64,000 nt of DNA from Pseudovirgaria hyperparasitica (lineage: Eukaryota > Ascomycota > Dothideomycetes > Acrospermales > Acrospermaceae): contig NW_022985559.1 in the NCBI RefSeq assembly GCF_010093815.1, forward strand, positions 151,770-215,769, written 5' to 3'. Under the pieces are notes generated by a model. That model saw nothing but the letters and a program-made list of their open reading frames with translations. It was not told the origin of the DNA and searched no databases. Below, piece by piece: positions 11,462-24,660 of this stretch (position 1 is its first letter; every line of letters begins with the position of its first letter). Both the position numbers and the translations under genes were made by a program.

Positions 11462-11833
11462 TATGGAAGGCCGCTCCTATAGCCCTATATATATGTGTCC
11501 CTGGCTCGATTACATGGATTTATTATATATTTAAGGAGGGCGTTTTCCTTGGTCATTCTGCTCGGCGCGCTTCCCCTATTACTAATATTCGACTATTCGA
11601 CCTTTCCTTACGTTCATGGGCCTCTATAGATATTGATTATTAGGCTTAGCTATTAAAGAATTGATTAAGAGTATTATATAGACCCGTCCTATCGTAAAAG
11701 AGAACTAATAAGAAGTCGTGCGTTTAAAGAGAACTTATAATACCTAGGAGAGATACTTGTGAGTTCGTCGCGACTACTATACTAGGAATACAGCCATTTA
11801 TAAAAGGGATACACGTAGCGATGGCTTACCACA
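11462..11833 (+). repeat. B 3' LTR
   Basis: This is the 372-bp partner of 396-767. It keeps the terminal CTTACCACA that is mutated in the 5' copy. It is followed by the duplicated target CTAC and then A1 integrase sequence. Confidence 0.93.
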
Positions 11834-11837
11834 CTAC

Positions 11838-12245
11838 TTTATATAGTATCTATTTAGAATAATCTAGTAATAATAAGGTATAAAATGGCTCGAGAAGCGT
11901 AATATAGAATATATTATATATCTTTAACGTAGAAGGGAGTTATAACTCGTACGTCTAGTTATTAATTACACGAGTAATCTTATATAGACCTATTATTATA
12001 TAGTTAAGCTTCTTCTTTAGCCTAATACTATAAATATTCTTACTATTTAGTAAAACTTTATCCCTAATATTAAAGATTATAGGTTTTCTACCCTTGTTAT
12101 AGTGCGATTTACTATAATTTATAGTATCTTATAGTAACTTTATAACGCTTCTTTACGTTTAGAATAGTTCTATAGTAATTTCTATTACTTTAACGTTAGG
12201 TCGTTCTACTTTAAACTAAGTCCCTAAGAACTATATATTATAGTT
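11838..12245 (-). pseudogene. A1 integrase segment between B and L1
   Basis: This stretch is the reverse complement of the A2 integrase C-terminal region (about 37,040-37,440). It is isolated by element B on its left and LINE L1 on its right. Joining 17,552 to 12,245 and 11,838 to 395, after removing the duplicated target bases, restores collinearity with A2. Confidence 0.85.
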
Positions 12246-12487
12246 TAGTAAAAAAACTTCTTTTACATCCCTAAGAGGCCAACTTGGTCCATTCGGGGTA
12301 ATATAGCGAGATATATACCTTAATCGATAGAGCACACCGAGTACACTAACTACTACTATATATACGTACGTGTAGCGTCGAAACCAAGACGTTATCGCCG
12401 TATAAAGATATATATACACCCTCTTAAAATCCTCACGGAGATAGAGGCACGGACCACGCTACTAGAACGCCGATACACCGACCCCCT

Positions 12488-12520
12488 TTTATTAGTTAAG
12501 GGTAGCCCTTAACTAATAAA
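12488..12520 (+). repeat. Hairpin P3 just before L1 ORF1
   Basis: 15-bp perfect arms with loop TAG (RIP product of CAG). The hairpin ends two bases before the ORF1 ATG at 12,522. Confidence 0.9.
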
Positions 12521-12521
12521 T

Positions 12522-13986
12522 ATGGCGGCCTTAGGCACTAACATACCCCAGCATATACCGGATATACCCCTACCGGTACGATAGAAAAGGCCATATAGTA
12601 ATATTACCGAGGGTAACCATATACCTATCCAAAACGTAGAACACACCTAAAGGCGCACGCCGCCATAGATAGACGGAATAAAGGGGACCCCGAGAGGGGA
12701 AACCCTCCTAGATCATATTAACTACTAGGTAGCACGTATAGAGAAGGAAGCCGGAGAGGGCTAGAAGACCCTTCTATATATATTCTAGGACCTTATCCGG
12801 AACCTAAAGGGAATTATAGAGGAGAAGAAGAAGATATAACTAGGAGGACTAGAGGGTAGGCTCGACCGAATAGAGGCTAGTCTACGTAGAATCTAGGAGG
12901 AACTTACTTAAGGTAAGCGCCCTAGTACATGGGTATAAATAGTAGTAACACTAGAGGCTATACTACGGGCCCCCCGGACCGGCGACACGGCGTATAGTAT
13001 ACGCGTCGTAATCTAGGATAAGGATACCCTAGCATAGGTCTAGTAAGTATCCCTAAAGGATATAGTAAGTAAGATTAACGAATAAAAGGGAATATAGTTA
13101 AACGTCGTCGCTACTAAACTTACGCTAGGAGGAGTAGTACTTACCACGATAACAAATATCGCGTAATAGACTATCTCGCGCGATCCGAACGCGATTAGTA
13201 GTATCTTCCTAGGCGCCTCTATTAGGGCGGCCATATACCCGATATAGGTATACTCTATATCTATAAGCGGATAGGTTATCGGAGAAGAGGACATTACGTG
13301 GATAGAATAGTTAAATAAGCGAAAATACCCAGGGATTAAGATTATAAGAGTATAGTAGAAGAATATATAAGGGATTAAAACTAGATCGAAGGTATACTCC
13401 ACTATAATAGTAGAGCTTAAGGACCCCGCCCTCGCGTATCGAATTACGTAAGAGGGATTCCTAGCGGAAGGGGAGCTTCTTATAGCGGAACCATAGGATA
13501 GAGCATAGGCGATAATATAGTACTTTAACTATTAGGGATACGGGTACACGGTATAGCGGTACTTCTAAAAGACCAGGTATAGGTGGTGTCGATAAGAATA
13601 TAGTACCTAGGAGTACCCCTATAGAATATAAGGAGAGGGCTAGAGGGATAGGGACACGGCGAAGTACTCTAACTACGATAGCAAGCACCCGTCGTGGTCG
13701 ACTACGTGCGCGAAACACAAATAGGTTACCGAATACATCTACTTAATCCGGATAAAGAGAGCAAGGTAGCTATAAATGATGCGACCTACTACCGTTCCTC
13801 TCTTTACTATAATACTACTACTATAGACTACCTCCTTATAAGGAAGCGGTTAGGAATGGTAAACCGTCCCGAGAAAGCTAATAATAGGACGGCCCTAAGG
13901 AATTACTAAGGCCGCCGCCGTATAAGGATAGTCGCGTCTTAGAGGAACGAATATACAGGCCTACACATTCCCTAGCACCCAATAAA
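12522..13986 (+). pseudogene. L1 ORF1 (gag-like nucleic-acid chaperone), RIP-inactivated
   Basis: From ATG 12,522 one frame continues for about 480 codons broken by RIP-type TAG and TAA. It holds an N-terminal Pro-rich stretch, a charged helical stretch with EEKKK (about 12,810-12,840), and a basic zinc-knuckle-type region near 13,690 with HPSWSTTCAKHK. The last is characteristic of LINE ORF1 proteins of the Tad clade, and several of its Cys and His codons are mutated. The frame closes near the start of ORF2. Confidence 0.75.
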
Positions 13987-16900
13987 AGACCAAGATATAC
14001 TCCTAATTATATAGGCAAACGTATAGTATAAATATAAGAACTAGGCGATACTCCTTAAGGAGACTAGAGCTATAATACTCGCTATACAGGAGCTATATAA
14101 ACACTACCAGACGAACAAACCAACAACACACCTAGAATATTATATAATACACCCCCTAGGACCGGAGAGGAGAGTCCTCTTCCATGTCTATAAGTCTATC
14201 CTACTCTTATTATAGTCGTATACTAAACGGGACAACCTCCGGATAATACTACACCTCTAGACGAATATCGGACCCCTCTATATACATAATATATATAATT
14301 AGAACCGATTGCTTTAGGCGGATAACATGCTTAAGGGCACCACCGAGCTAGGATAACACATCCTTCTAGGAGACTTTAACCTCTATTATAGCTAGTAGGG
14401 TAGACTAACTATTACCCGCGAAGAGCTTCGAGCTAGAGAACTACGCACCTAATACTACGGCTTCCTATACCTTCTTATACTAGTAGGATAGATTACCTAG
14501 CGAAAACATAAATAAGATAAGGGCGGATCTATACTCGACCTTACCCTAGCCACTAGACATATTTATAATAGGACTTAATACTACCGCCTAAGCCTTATAT
14601 AGATAGACTCTAACCACGAATACATGGAGACCGTAATAGATATATCTACCCCTTAAGACTAACGAGGGCGATAGCTATAGAAGGATACTAACTAGGAAAA
14701 GTACCTAAAGGACCTAGAATCGACGATCCTAGACCCGTCTATAGTCGACGTATCTAATGGCCCGGCCATCGACCAGGCCGTGAATATACTCCTATAGGCG
14801 TACTAGGGAGTAAGAGATAAACACGTGCCGTACTAAATATATAGACCCCTAGACCCGAAAAGCATACCTTAAGTATAAGAGCATAGGCGAGAAGTCTAGA
14901 GATTATATATACGCGTATACTATAACCGCACACCTAAAGCGTAGGATAAATAGAGAGAGGCGAGAAGATAATAAGATAAGGTCCTCTATAACGAGCGACG
15001 TAAATAGTAGCGTATAGTCACGGATAGACACACACGTAATACTACTAGACTATGGCATATAGTAAAATGGGCCAAAAGCACCGCCTCCCCGACACCTATA
15101 CCACTTATACCTCCCCTTATATATTAAGAAAAGACGTACTCCACGAGCCTCGAGAAAATAGAGATCCTATAAGAGGTTATGTTCCCTCTCCTAGAACCCG
15201 TAGACCTATTAGATATCGACGGCACGGAATACCCGGAAGCTGTAAGTATCCCTAGGGAAATCATAGACGACGATATACTCGGCGCTATTAAGACACTCCC
15301 GAATAATAAAGCGCCCGGGCTAGACGGAATTCCGAATCGATACCTTAAGAGGACTATATAGGCGACCTTACCGATTATAGGCCATATATTCCGAGCGTGC
15401 GCCCGTATAGGATACTACCTATAGAGCTTCTAAACCGTATATACGGTTATACTCCTAAAACCAGGGAAGAGTCTAAACACGCCGAAGGGATAGAGGCCGA
15501 TCGCCCTCCTCTCCTACCTTAGTAAGGTACTAGAAGCCACGATTACTAAGAAGATAAGTATAGTAGTATAGGTACACGGCCTTCTTCTAGTAAACCAGAA
15601 GGCGAAGGTAGGAAGCTCCCTAATTATAGCCATTTAATACATCCTCGAGGTTATCTAGACTATATAGAAATAAGGACGAGTCGTCACGCTACTCTCCCTA
15701 GATATAGTAGGGGCGTTTAATAAGGTAAACCACATAAGACTTATCCATAACCTCCGGATAAGGCGAATACCTAAGTGGATTATACGATTTATATAGTCCT
15801 TCCTCGCGTAAAGGACTACTTAAATATATATCCCCGGATACCGAAGCGAATATAAGGAGACGGTATACGGCATCCCGTAAGGGAGCACTATCTCCCCGAT
15901 CCTCTTCCTCTTCTTTATAGTAGACCTCCTTTAGGGAATAGAATATATAGAGATAGTCGGATACGCGGATAATATATACCTCCTCGCGGTCGATAGTAGT
16001 ACTAGTAGAATATATACACGACTTAAACGAGACTACGAGAAATGTATCTAGTAGGTAAAGCGCCACGGAGTAAAATTCGCACCTAAAAAATACTAGCTTA
16101 TATACTTTATTAACCGCTATAGAGGATAGGCTACTAGGGAGGGGGCACGTCGCCCCTAAATCGACGCCTTTACCGAACTACTAGTATAGAGTATACGCGC
16201 ACTCGGCGTTATAATTAATAATAAGCTAAAATAGGGACCACAGGTGGTACACGCCGTCTCTAGAGCCCTCTAGGTAGAAACCGCTATACGCCGGATTACG
16301 GCATCCACGTAGGGAACAGCCTAGGATAAGGCGAGACAGCTATACGTCTCCCTAGCACGCCTAGCCTTCATATACGGACACGAGTGCTAGTATACGGCCC
16401 TTATACAAGCTCGGTAGGTAAAGCTTAAGTCTATATAAAACCGTATACTCCGCCTTATCTCCGGCGTATATAAAGCTACTAATATAACGCTCCTCCGACG
16501 CGAGATAAACGTAATAAGTATATAGGACTTCTACTAGATATAGAGACTTATATACTTTACTAAATAATAAGTATAAGAACGTGGAGAAGATAGGGTATAT
16601 ACCTTCGCCGTACTACGTACACGTATCCGCGCGTATTACTAGGCCCTCCCTACTATAGGATAAACTCGAGTATAATATAAATGCTATATAGAGGCGGACT
16701 TAAGCTAGACTATATAGGAGGTTCGAAATAACCCGGATGCCGTCCTAAGCTAATAGAGCCCTAAGGAGCTTAGCCGCGTTATGCGGTCGTGGATCTAGGA
16801 TAAACAGAGGGAGGTACTTAAAGCCTAGTGGGCCTTCTAATAGGATAGGTATCTAGAATAGATCCGAGGGCCTTAGAAGAAACTAAGTAAATAGATATAT

Positions 16901-17284
16901 AAAGGGCTAACGAAGGCCTAAGTATCCATACTCCTCTAAGCCCGAATAGGCGCCATAGATCTTCTATATTACCTCTACTAGAGAGGCGTCCTAGATATAT
17001 CTCCCTAGTGCGAGGACTACGGCCGGAGAGGTATAATACGCCACTACCTCGCGACGTACTCTAGCCTCTATACCCTAAGATAAGCCCTCGTCCGTATAAC
17101 GAGGACCTCTAACATTACGCGATAGCTTAATAAGTACTCTAAGGACGTCGCCCGATAGATACTTATATACCTTCCTCTCCCCTAGTTCTAGTAGACCCGC
17201 GTATATATATCGGAAGAAGCCTAATATATACTAGAAGAACCCTAGTATACGTCGGAAGAACCCCGGGAGAACCGCGATTATTAG
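13985..17284 (+). pseudogene. L1 ORF2 (endonuclease-RT), RIP-inactivated
   Basis: One frame runs to TAG 17,282-17,284. In order it shows an apurinic-type endonuclease start (ILAIQEL near 14,070), HILLGDFN (about 14,350), RT motifs KAPGLDGIPN (about 15,310), RPIALLS (about 15,500), LSLDIVGAFNKVNH (about 15,700), GIP.GSTISPILF (about 15,870) and GYADNIYLL (about 15,960). The last is the YADD box with the second Asp changed to Asn. Near 17,010-17,080 a Cys-rich region precedes IRHYLA, the usual C-terminal end of Tad-like ORF2. The stop codon lies inside hairpin P4. The exact start is not certain. Confidence 0.88.
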
Positions 17285-17310
17285 TTAAGGGTAGCCCTTA
17301 ACTAATAATC
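17276..17310 (+). repeat. Hairpin P4 at the stop codon of L1 ORF2
   Basis: 16-bp perfect arms (GATTATTAGTTAAGGG and its complement) with loop TAG. The ORF2 ends ...Asp-Tyr-stop with the TAG in the left arm. Confidence 0.9.
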
Positions 17311-17527
17311 TCCGCATCTATACGTGCTACCTAAGGGTAAACCATTATAATATAGGCTATAGGCCCATGGGTAGCCCCTAGGGCTATATATATATAAAGA
17401 ATAAGAGGATAGACAGAGCGTAGTCATGGATATAAGGGAGTTTTTCCTATTCGTAGGTTTCTTCTTATATAGTAGCTTAGACTAGAGGAGGTATACGCCT
17501 ATAGAGTGGTACTCTACCTAGTTTACT

Positions 17528-17545
17528 AATATTATTATTATTATT
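17528..17545 (+). repeat. (ATT)n 3' tail of L1
   Basis: A run of about six ATT units ends the LINE and merges with the target duplication. L2 has the same tail (37,972-37,989 on the opposite strand), so ATT repeats rather than poly(A) end this family. Confidence 0.8.
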
Positions 17546-17551
17546 ATAGTT

Positions 17552-20500
17552 CTAACTAAAGTTTACTTTAAACGGACTTATGTAGGTTAATATATATCGG
17601 CTATTATTATACGCGAATTCCGCAATATAGACTAACCTTACCTAGTTATTCTACTTATAGTTATAATATACGTGTAAATACGCCTCGACTATCTAATTCT
17701 ACTACTCCGTCTATCTATCTATTTATAGATAGAACGTAGTACTAAGTTTCCGCTTAATTTCTAGCGTATAGTAGAAATTCTTCTAAAATTTAGATGTTAT
17801 CTACGGACCTCTATCTAAAACTATACTATTTAGTATACTATAGAGCCGGACTACGTTATGGAGTAGTATATCTATAAGATCTAGTACTTAGATAGTCTTC
17901 CTTATAGGGATATAGTATAATATCTTTATAAATCTATCTAGAACTACGAGTAAACTATTATAAATATACCTAGAATACTTACTTAGGGGTAGATCTTTAA
18001 TAAAATCTATTAATAATTCCTTCTATACTTCCTTTAGTATAGGTAATAGCCTTAATTTACTATATAGTAAGTATCTATATACTTTTATATACTAGTAAAC
18101 GTTATACGTTTTTATATAGTCTTTTATATATTTATAAAGACCCGGCTAGTTATACATCCTTCGGATTAAATTGACCGTCCTTATAACGCTAAAGTACCCT
18201 ACTAACGCGTAATCGTGCTATTCCCTTAAAATATTAATTTATAAGCCGCCTTCCGGCACGTAGAGTCGGCCTTAGAAGTAGATCGCGTCTAATCGTTATT
18301 CCCACCTTAATAACCACGGTAGATCTATAGTACTTCCTTTTATACTTATAACTTTCTTTACTAATATATCGGAATTCTAGATAGATTTAATTAAGTCTTC
18401 GAGGGTTTTCTTAGTTTCTTAGACGTTTATTTAGATTACTTAATACCCGCTCTAATTCCCACGGAGAATCGCCGAAAGTGTCCTAGCTTCTAGTATTCTA
18501 TTAGATAACTAGTCTTATAGTATCTAAAGTATAGTATAGTCTAACTTATACCGACTATCTACGTTATTCTATAACGATTTCTTATAATCTTTATGCCGCG
18601 ATAGAGGATTAGCTTTATTCTCTCTTCTAGCTTTATATAGGATTTTAAAGTTAAATATTAATATCTACTTAGCCTAACGTACTTATTAGTAATTAAGGAC
18701 CTTAGTCGATATAAAGTAACGTAGATTTATATAATCTAATAATAATTCGATCTAATATACGGAGCCTTCTAAATAATATTACTATTACTTAAAACTCTTA
18801 ATAATTATAAGTAGTTTCTAGTCGTGCGTGTTATAACGCGTCTCTATATCCGCTATTTTACGGGAAAAGAAAGCGACCGGGTGCTATTACACCTTATCTT
18901 TCGTATCTTTATACGGTTAACTAATGATTCTAATAATTACGAATCCTAACGCGTTAGTTTTAACCCGAATATACTTCTTAGAATTAAAATGCCTAAGAAT
19001 CGGCGTAGTTATAAAGTAATTCTTTAATAATCGGAACGTATCTCGCGCTTCCGGCGTTAACTATATCTCGACCGACTTAGCTTTACGCTATACTCGCCCA
19101 CCTATAGGGATTTTACCGCCATTCTCTATAAGTTTATTAAGCGGCGCTATAATTCGTGAGAAGCCTATAATAAATTTATGATAATAGTTTACGAAACCTA
19201 TGAATGTTCTAATTTAACGTATAGTAGTAGATTCTAGCCATTCTATAATAGTCTTTACACGCTCCGGCTCTATTTTTAGGCCGCTATATATTATAATAAA
19301 GCCGAGAAACCTAACTTCTTATTAGTGAAACTCGCATTTAGATAATTTTACGTAGAGTTTATACTACCTTAGATAATTTAGTACCGATTTCACGTATTCT
19401 TTATAATCCTATATACTATCGGAGTAAATTAGTATATTATCGAGATAAACTACGCAAATCACGTTAAGTAATCCTATGAGTATAGTGTTAATATATCCTT
19501 AAAATGCTCCTAGCGCATTTATTAGCCCGAATAGTATAATAGTATACTTAAAATAACTATATCTAGTCCGAAATACGGTTTTCTACTTATCTCTACGACG
19601 AATTTAAAGCCGGTAATATATATCTTATAAATCTAGCTTCGTAAAGTACTTTACCTTCGTTAATTAATCTAAAGATTTACTAACTAGCAGTAATAGATAA
19701 TAATTCTTCTTAGTTACCGTATTTAGTACCTAATAGTCGACGTATAGATATAAACTTCCGTCTTTCTTCTTCACGAAGAGAATAGATACGCTAGCCGATA
19801 ACGTACTATAATGTATCTAGCCTCTTCTAAGGTATTCTTCGATATATTTTTAAAGAACTTCAAGTTCTAGTCTCGAAAGTAGGTAAAGTAGGCTATAAGA
19901 GATATCTACTCCCTCTTCGAGCTCGATCTTTAGCTTATACGGTCTATAATTAGGGAGAAGTAACGTATCTCCTACCGAAAATATATCTGTATACTATGAA
20001 TATATGTCGGGTAGCGTGTCTTCGCCCCGATTATTACTATTATTCTTATCTTTATTAATAATTAATAAGAATATAAGATAGATCGGCGATAATCGGGTCT
20101 ACACGGTAAGGTTCTATACCTTCTTACTAATAGTTATAACTTACTAATATAATTTACCATAGTATCGTCGGAACGTTAATATCTTCTTCTAAAAATTAAG
20201 AATAGAGTTTAGGCGTCTAAGCTAAGGTATCCCTAGAATCATATTCTATTAGCTAATATTAGCCATAATAAATTTATTAGATATCTACTATTTTATTATC
20301 TTCGAGTTATGAACTTCGTAATTCGTTATAGCTTTATCTAAAGTTCTAACTTTATATCTATTAACTATAATAGTTCGGCTAACTTTACCGAGATTATACG
20401 ATAATCTATACTCCTTTACAAGAATCGATAAAATATAGTTATCTTCTATACTAGTAACTATAAGGGTCTATATAGTTTTATTACTATTTACTATAGATAA

Positions 20501-21880
20501 CGATACTTTTAGTAATATTAGGTCTTTACTCGCCGGAAGGCGCTACGGCTCCTTCTAAGTATATATAATTTAGCTAAGAACGCGGTTAGGTCTCGTGTAC
20601 TAGCCTACTCTTTTTTTAGATTCTTATAGTTAGGCGAAATATATTCTATTTCTCTATACTTATAGTAACGAAGTGCGCTATAATCCTACTATTTTATAAT
20701 AGGCGTTATATTTAAGCCTATACCTTATCCTTTTCTACGTTAAGAAGTACCGCCTCGATTATTTTAGTATCCTCTTAACGCGTTTCTACCCCGATTTACG
20801 CTCTTCTAGTACTAATCGCGGTAAGGTTACTCTTAATCGAACGTATTCAATTAACCTCGTTTCTAACCCATATAGAATTCGTCGGTTTTACCTAGAGAGC
20901 CGCGTTTCTTAAGGATGCGGTAGTATTTATTAGCTTTCTCCTCTAATTCGTATAGATAGTTAAAACTTAATAATACTATTTCTAGTCTTTCGTGGATTAA
21001 CGGAAGTAGTACTTCGCGAAACTAGAATATATAAATATTTTCCTATAGCGTAGGGATATTATTCTATAGGTTTTAGAGGTATTATAGTAGTTAAGTAGGT
21101 GTCTAGTTCGGTTGTTATACCACGCTTCTTAACTTAGATAGTGCCTTTCTTTTACGTTCTCTATCCGTTCCGAGGGTGTTTAGTATAAATATAGCTAAAT
21201 GTTCCTAGGTTATCGTAGATAGTAGCTATACTTCCTTCTATCTATTCTATTAATCGCGGGATTATAAGTCTAGGTATCGTTCTCCGAACGAAATGCGTTA
21301 TACTTTAGTAGAAAAGAGTAGAGGGTTATTAAGGAAGTACTTTTCGTAGTCTCTCTTCTAGTCTTTCTACTTCTTTTAGTTCTTCTCTATAAATATAGTC
21401 GGGTCTTTAGATTTCGGTATACCTAGGGAAGGAGTAGAGTAAATCGGTAACGAAGTGGCCGGGTATACGGTGGATTATTATAACTCTAATAGTAGGTAAA
21501 CTAATTCCGCCTGAATTAGTGTAGGAAGTCGTCCACCTACTATCGTTCGGCGTAGTTCTTTAAGAGACTCCTTAAGTTCTCGTCTCTTTACGAGAAGCTT
21601 TGCCCGTTCTATCTATTCTTTAAGGGTTTAAATCTCTTAAGTCTAATTCGCGACGTATTCCTAAAGTTCAGCGATGGTTTATTATAATACCTCGCGTGGC
21701 TCCGCCACGACTCGTTATCCGGCTTTATATTATTAGAAGTTACTCGGTGTATCTACTATTTCTTCGTCTAAAAGCTCCGTGATTTAGTCTAATATTTCTA
21801 CTTCTCGGTTAGAAACGGCTAGGATTAATACTAATTATAGAGGATCCCTATTATTTAATATAGTATTACTTATCTCTATA
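17552..21880 (-). pseudogene. A1 gag-pol, RIP-inactivated (gag to integrase)
   Basis: On the minus strand this holds gag (about 21,880-20,650), aspartic protease, reverse transcriptase (about 19,950-19,150), RNase H (about 19,100-18,650) and the first half of integrase, cut at 17,552 by L1. The RT region near 19,430 keeps VVYLDDILIYSDS, so here the YxDD catalytic motif survives, while A2 has YLDN. The family is recognised from the classical order of RT motifs and the downstream chromodomain. The probable gag start codon is mutated ATG to ATA near 21,878. About 1.6 kb of this copy (19,537-21,126) is almost identical to A3. Confidence 0.88.
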
Positions 21881-21952
21881 GTAGATCGTATCGACCTTCT
21901 CGGTTCTAGTTAGACTATCTTAACTATAGTACTATATAGGGAGTAATTCGAA

Positions 21953-22180
21953 TATAAGAATAGGGTTATTAGATAGTAGTATAGTTAGATAGAATAATAG
22001 GGTGTATTCTATTATAGAACGAATTACTACCGAACCCTTTCGGTAGAAATCCAAGAGTATATATATAAAGGGACGCCGATCTATCTAGCACGTAACTATT
22101 TACCGCCCTTCACGTTACCTTCTAACCCTATTAGCTAAGGTACGTGTAGGTCGGGTCCTACCTAAGGCTAAGTCCTAACA
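21953..22180 (-). repeat. 5' LTR of A1
   Basis: This 228-bp LTR in element sense begins TGTTAGGACTTAGCC and ends ATTCTTATA (originally ...TTACA). The same 228-bp unit occurs at 24,360-24,587, 41,255-41,482 and 47,537-47,764. It directly abuts the C-family fragment at 22,181, so A1 was inserted into C-family sequence. The partner TSD would lie left of the window. Confidence 0.92.
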
Positions 22181-24359
22181 AAGAGCTACTAGTAATAGTA
22201 GAGTCGTTTAAGTAGTAGCGATATTATCTTAAAGGTACTATATATAACGTTAAGTTACTAACTAATTACTATAACTTAAAGGGGTTTATAAGTACGATAG
22301 TTTTAAATCGTTAATAGATTCGATAGGCTAAGTAGCTTATAAATTTCTACTTTATAATCTACCATTAACCTAGAAGTATAAACCTAGCTAATAGAATATT
22401 AAGAAGACCTAACTATAAAGAAGGCGCCTAGGATTATAGTAGCTATAGGGTTCTAGAGTAGCTATAGGCCTAACTCTTAAGGACGAGGTTAGATAATAAG
22501 TTATCTAACGATTAGTAAGAGACTAAGACTAATACTAGTAATTAAATTTATAAGACCGAAGCCGGTAACCAAAGACGCGGTACTAAAGTCCCTAGCGAGC
22601 CATTTATTAGCGCTATTAGGGAGGGCGATAGTATCTAGCGTATATATTAAGTAGACCTCGCCTAGTTAATCGTGGATCTATAAAAGATAGACCCGATAGT
22701 TTTAAAGTTATGTAAAATATAGTAAGATAGATTATTACGGACCGAAGTAGACTATAAGTAGACCTTCGTAGACGGCTTACTCTACTATAATAGAAAGTAC
22801 TATATACTAACGGGTAACGCACGATTTACCGTAGTTAGCCGATACTATAACGCTAACCTAGTAGAATATTTCGGGTATATACGCACCCTAAGCTCAATTC
22901 GTTAGTACTATTTTTAGAAAGATATACCTAAGTATATTAAAGAATAGATAGCTACTTATCCGATTTATTAAAGAATAAAGGCACCTAGGCACAAGCCATA
23001 TAGGAACTTACAGCCTCTACTAGTCCCCCTCTTTATATAGGAAGATATTACTATAGATTTTATAGTTAACTTACCTCTAAGCGAGATGCTTAGGATAAGT
23101 ATATCCCTATATAGAAGACGATTATATTAAAAGAACTAGTATAAGTATTCTAGAATAAGATTATTAAGGTCCATAGTATACTAAAAAGGATCGTTATAGA
23201 CCGAGGGAGTATATTCACGTCTAAATTCTAGACGTTATTCTACGAAATGGCCGGTATGAATAGAAACATGTTAATAGTATTCTATCTATAAATAGATAGT
23301 TAGATAGAGTGATAGAACTAAACGCTTAAGGCCTACCTTCGTATATTCTATAATTTCGAATAAGACGACTAGGCCTCTCTACTAAGTATAGTAGAATTCG
23401 CGTATAATAATAGTCGTTATAGTATAATAGGTGTTACGCCCTTCTAGGCGAACCTAGGACGTAGTCTAAGGATAGGTTTCGAACCTTATACGGTCTAGTT
23501 CGACCAAACGATAGATATTAACGTCCACACGTAGAAACTAGCGATTAAAATCTTTAAAACCGTATATAACTATCGCGTAATAATCTAGTAAGCGAATAAG
23601 TCGTATATAAAGTACTATAATAGATTAGTTAAAGATTAAGCGTACAAGGAGGGAGATAAAGTCCTTCTTAATATCCGTAATATATGAACGTCGCGAGTAA
23701 ATAAAAAGCTCGATTATAAAATAGCTGGTCCCTTCCGAATTAAACGTTGTATTAGTATAAGAGTCTACGAGCTCGACCTAGAAAATAATATAAAAGTCTA
23801 TAATATATTCCACGTCTCATTACTTAAAACGTTTCGACCTAACGTGTATAAACGTACGAACGTGTAATTACACTCTATTATACCCTAAGATAGACTAGAT
23901 ATATACGAAGTAGACTATATTATCGAACATAGGCTTAACGAGAACGGTATCTAAAAGTATTGAATCTATTAGAAGAACTATACTAAGGATAAGGATACCT
24001 AGGAATCTATAGTATATATCTTAAGTACCGTGATAGCTATATATAAATAGAGGTTATAGGATAACACGTTACTACCGTAAACCTAGCGCTATTAGAGCCG
24101 TTATAAAAAGAAGAAGAATACTATAGAGAACGAAGTATCGAATCACGAATCCCAAACGTATACTAGAAAAACTCTATAAGGCAGCCCTATAATTTAAGCG
24201 ATATACGGTTACTAAACGCGAAGAAAACGTAAATAACCGTTATAGGCACGCGACGCGATATATTATAATAGAATAACATGGAGAAGTCTAGAATAGACTA
24301 ACATGGACCATTATACACGAGAAGAACATAGGACTAAGAAACTAAAAAGGTACCCTACT
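22181..24359 (+). mobile_element. C0, plus-strand pol fragment of family C (RNase H, integrase, chromodomain)
   Basis: The sequence is collinear with the reverse complement of C1 from about 33,450 to 31,240. It contains the end of RT/RNase H, integrase and a chromodomain-like tail near 23,930-24,050 (KNYTKD.DT.E). It has no LTR and no gag. It is cut off exactly at the 5' LTR of A1 on the left and of A2 on the right. All stops are RIP-type. Confidence 0.85.
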
Positions 24360-24587
24360 TATTAGGACTTAGCCTTAGGTAGGATCTAATCTATACGTAC
24401 CTTAGCTAATAGGGTTAGGAGGTGACGTAAAGGGCGGTAAATAGTTACGTACTAGATAGATCGGCGTCCCTTTATATATATACTCTTAGATTTCTACTAA
24501 AAGAGTTTAGTAGTAATTCGTTCTATAATAGAATATACCCTATTATTCTATCTAACTATACTACTATCTAATAACCCTATTCTTATA
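24360..24587 (+). repeat. A2 5' LTR
   Basis: 228-bp LTR beginning TATTAGGACTTAGCC (RIP form of TGTTAGG) and ending TTCTTATA. It abuts C0. Confidence 0.93.
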
Positions 24588-24660
24588 TTCGAATTACTCC
24601 CTATATAGTACTATAGTTAAGATAGTCTAACTAGAACCGAGAAGGTCGACACGATCTACT

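Larger units (their letters stand above)
396..11833 (+). mobile_element. Gypsy-B, 11.4-kb LTR retrotransposon with an extra ORF
   Basis: A full-length LTR element inserted into A1. Two 372-bp LTRs bound it, and the target bases CTAC appear on both sides (392-395 and 11,834-11,837). The uninterrupted target GTAACTACTTTAT can be read from A2 near 37,445. Unmutated termini would be TGTGG...CCACA; the left end now reads TATGG and the first LTR ends TACTATA. The order is LTR, tRNA-type primer site, gag-protease, RT, RNase H, integrase, a repeat-bearing spacer, a large third ORF, polypurine tract, LTR. The length is large for Ty3/Gypsy, and the third ORF explains most of the excess. Confidence 0.93.
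12246..17542 (+). mobile_element. LINE L1, Tad-like non-LTR retrotransposon, about full length
   Basis: A 5.3-kb insertion in A1 integrase, flanked by ATTATAGTT on both sides (12,237-12,245 and 17,543-17,551). It ends in an (ATT)n tail. Two ORFs follow one another: ORF1 with a terminal zinc-knuckle region, and ORF2 with endonuclease, RT and a C-terminal Cys/His-type region. This order is that of the fungal Tad clade. The 5' end may be complete, since a leader with a hairpin precedes ORF1. Confidence 0.88.
1..22180 (-). mobile_element. Gypsy-A copy A1 (Ty3/Gypsy chromovirus), interrupted, runs off left edge
   Basis: The element reads on the minus strand from its 5' LTR (21,953-22,180) through gag, protease, RT, RNase H and integrase to a chromodomain at the left edge. 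Its body is 17,552-21,952, 11,838-12,245 and 1-395. The two gaps are occupied by LINE L1 and by element B. Bases 1-395 are the reverse complement of about 37,440-37,838 in copy A2, and 11,838-12,245 of about 37,040-37,440, which shows that the pieces belong together. The 3' LTR lies outside the window. All frames are riddled with RIP-type TAG and TAA. Confidence 0.9.

Noticed and set aside
13040-13402. 120-codon hydrophobic minus-strand frame
   Set aside because: It is antisense to L1 ORF1; the hydrophobic look comes from the AT-rich complement. No start context and no copy to compare.
15698-16066. 122-codon minus-strand frame
   Set aside because: It is antisense to the L1 RT catalytic region, which is clearly the real coding strand.
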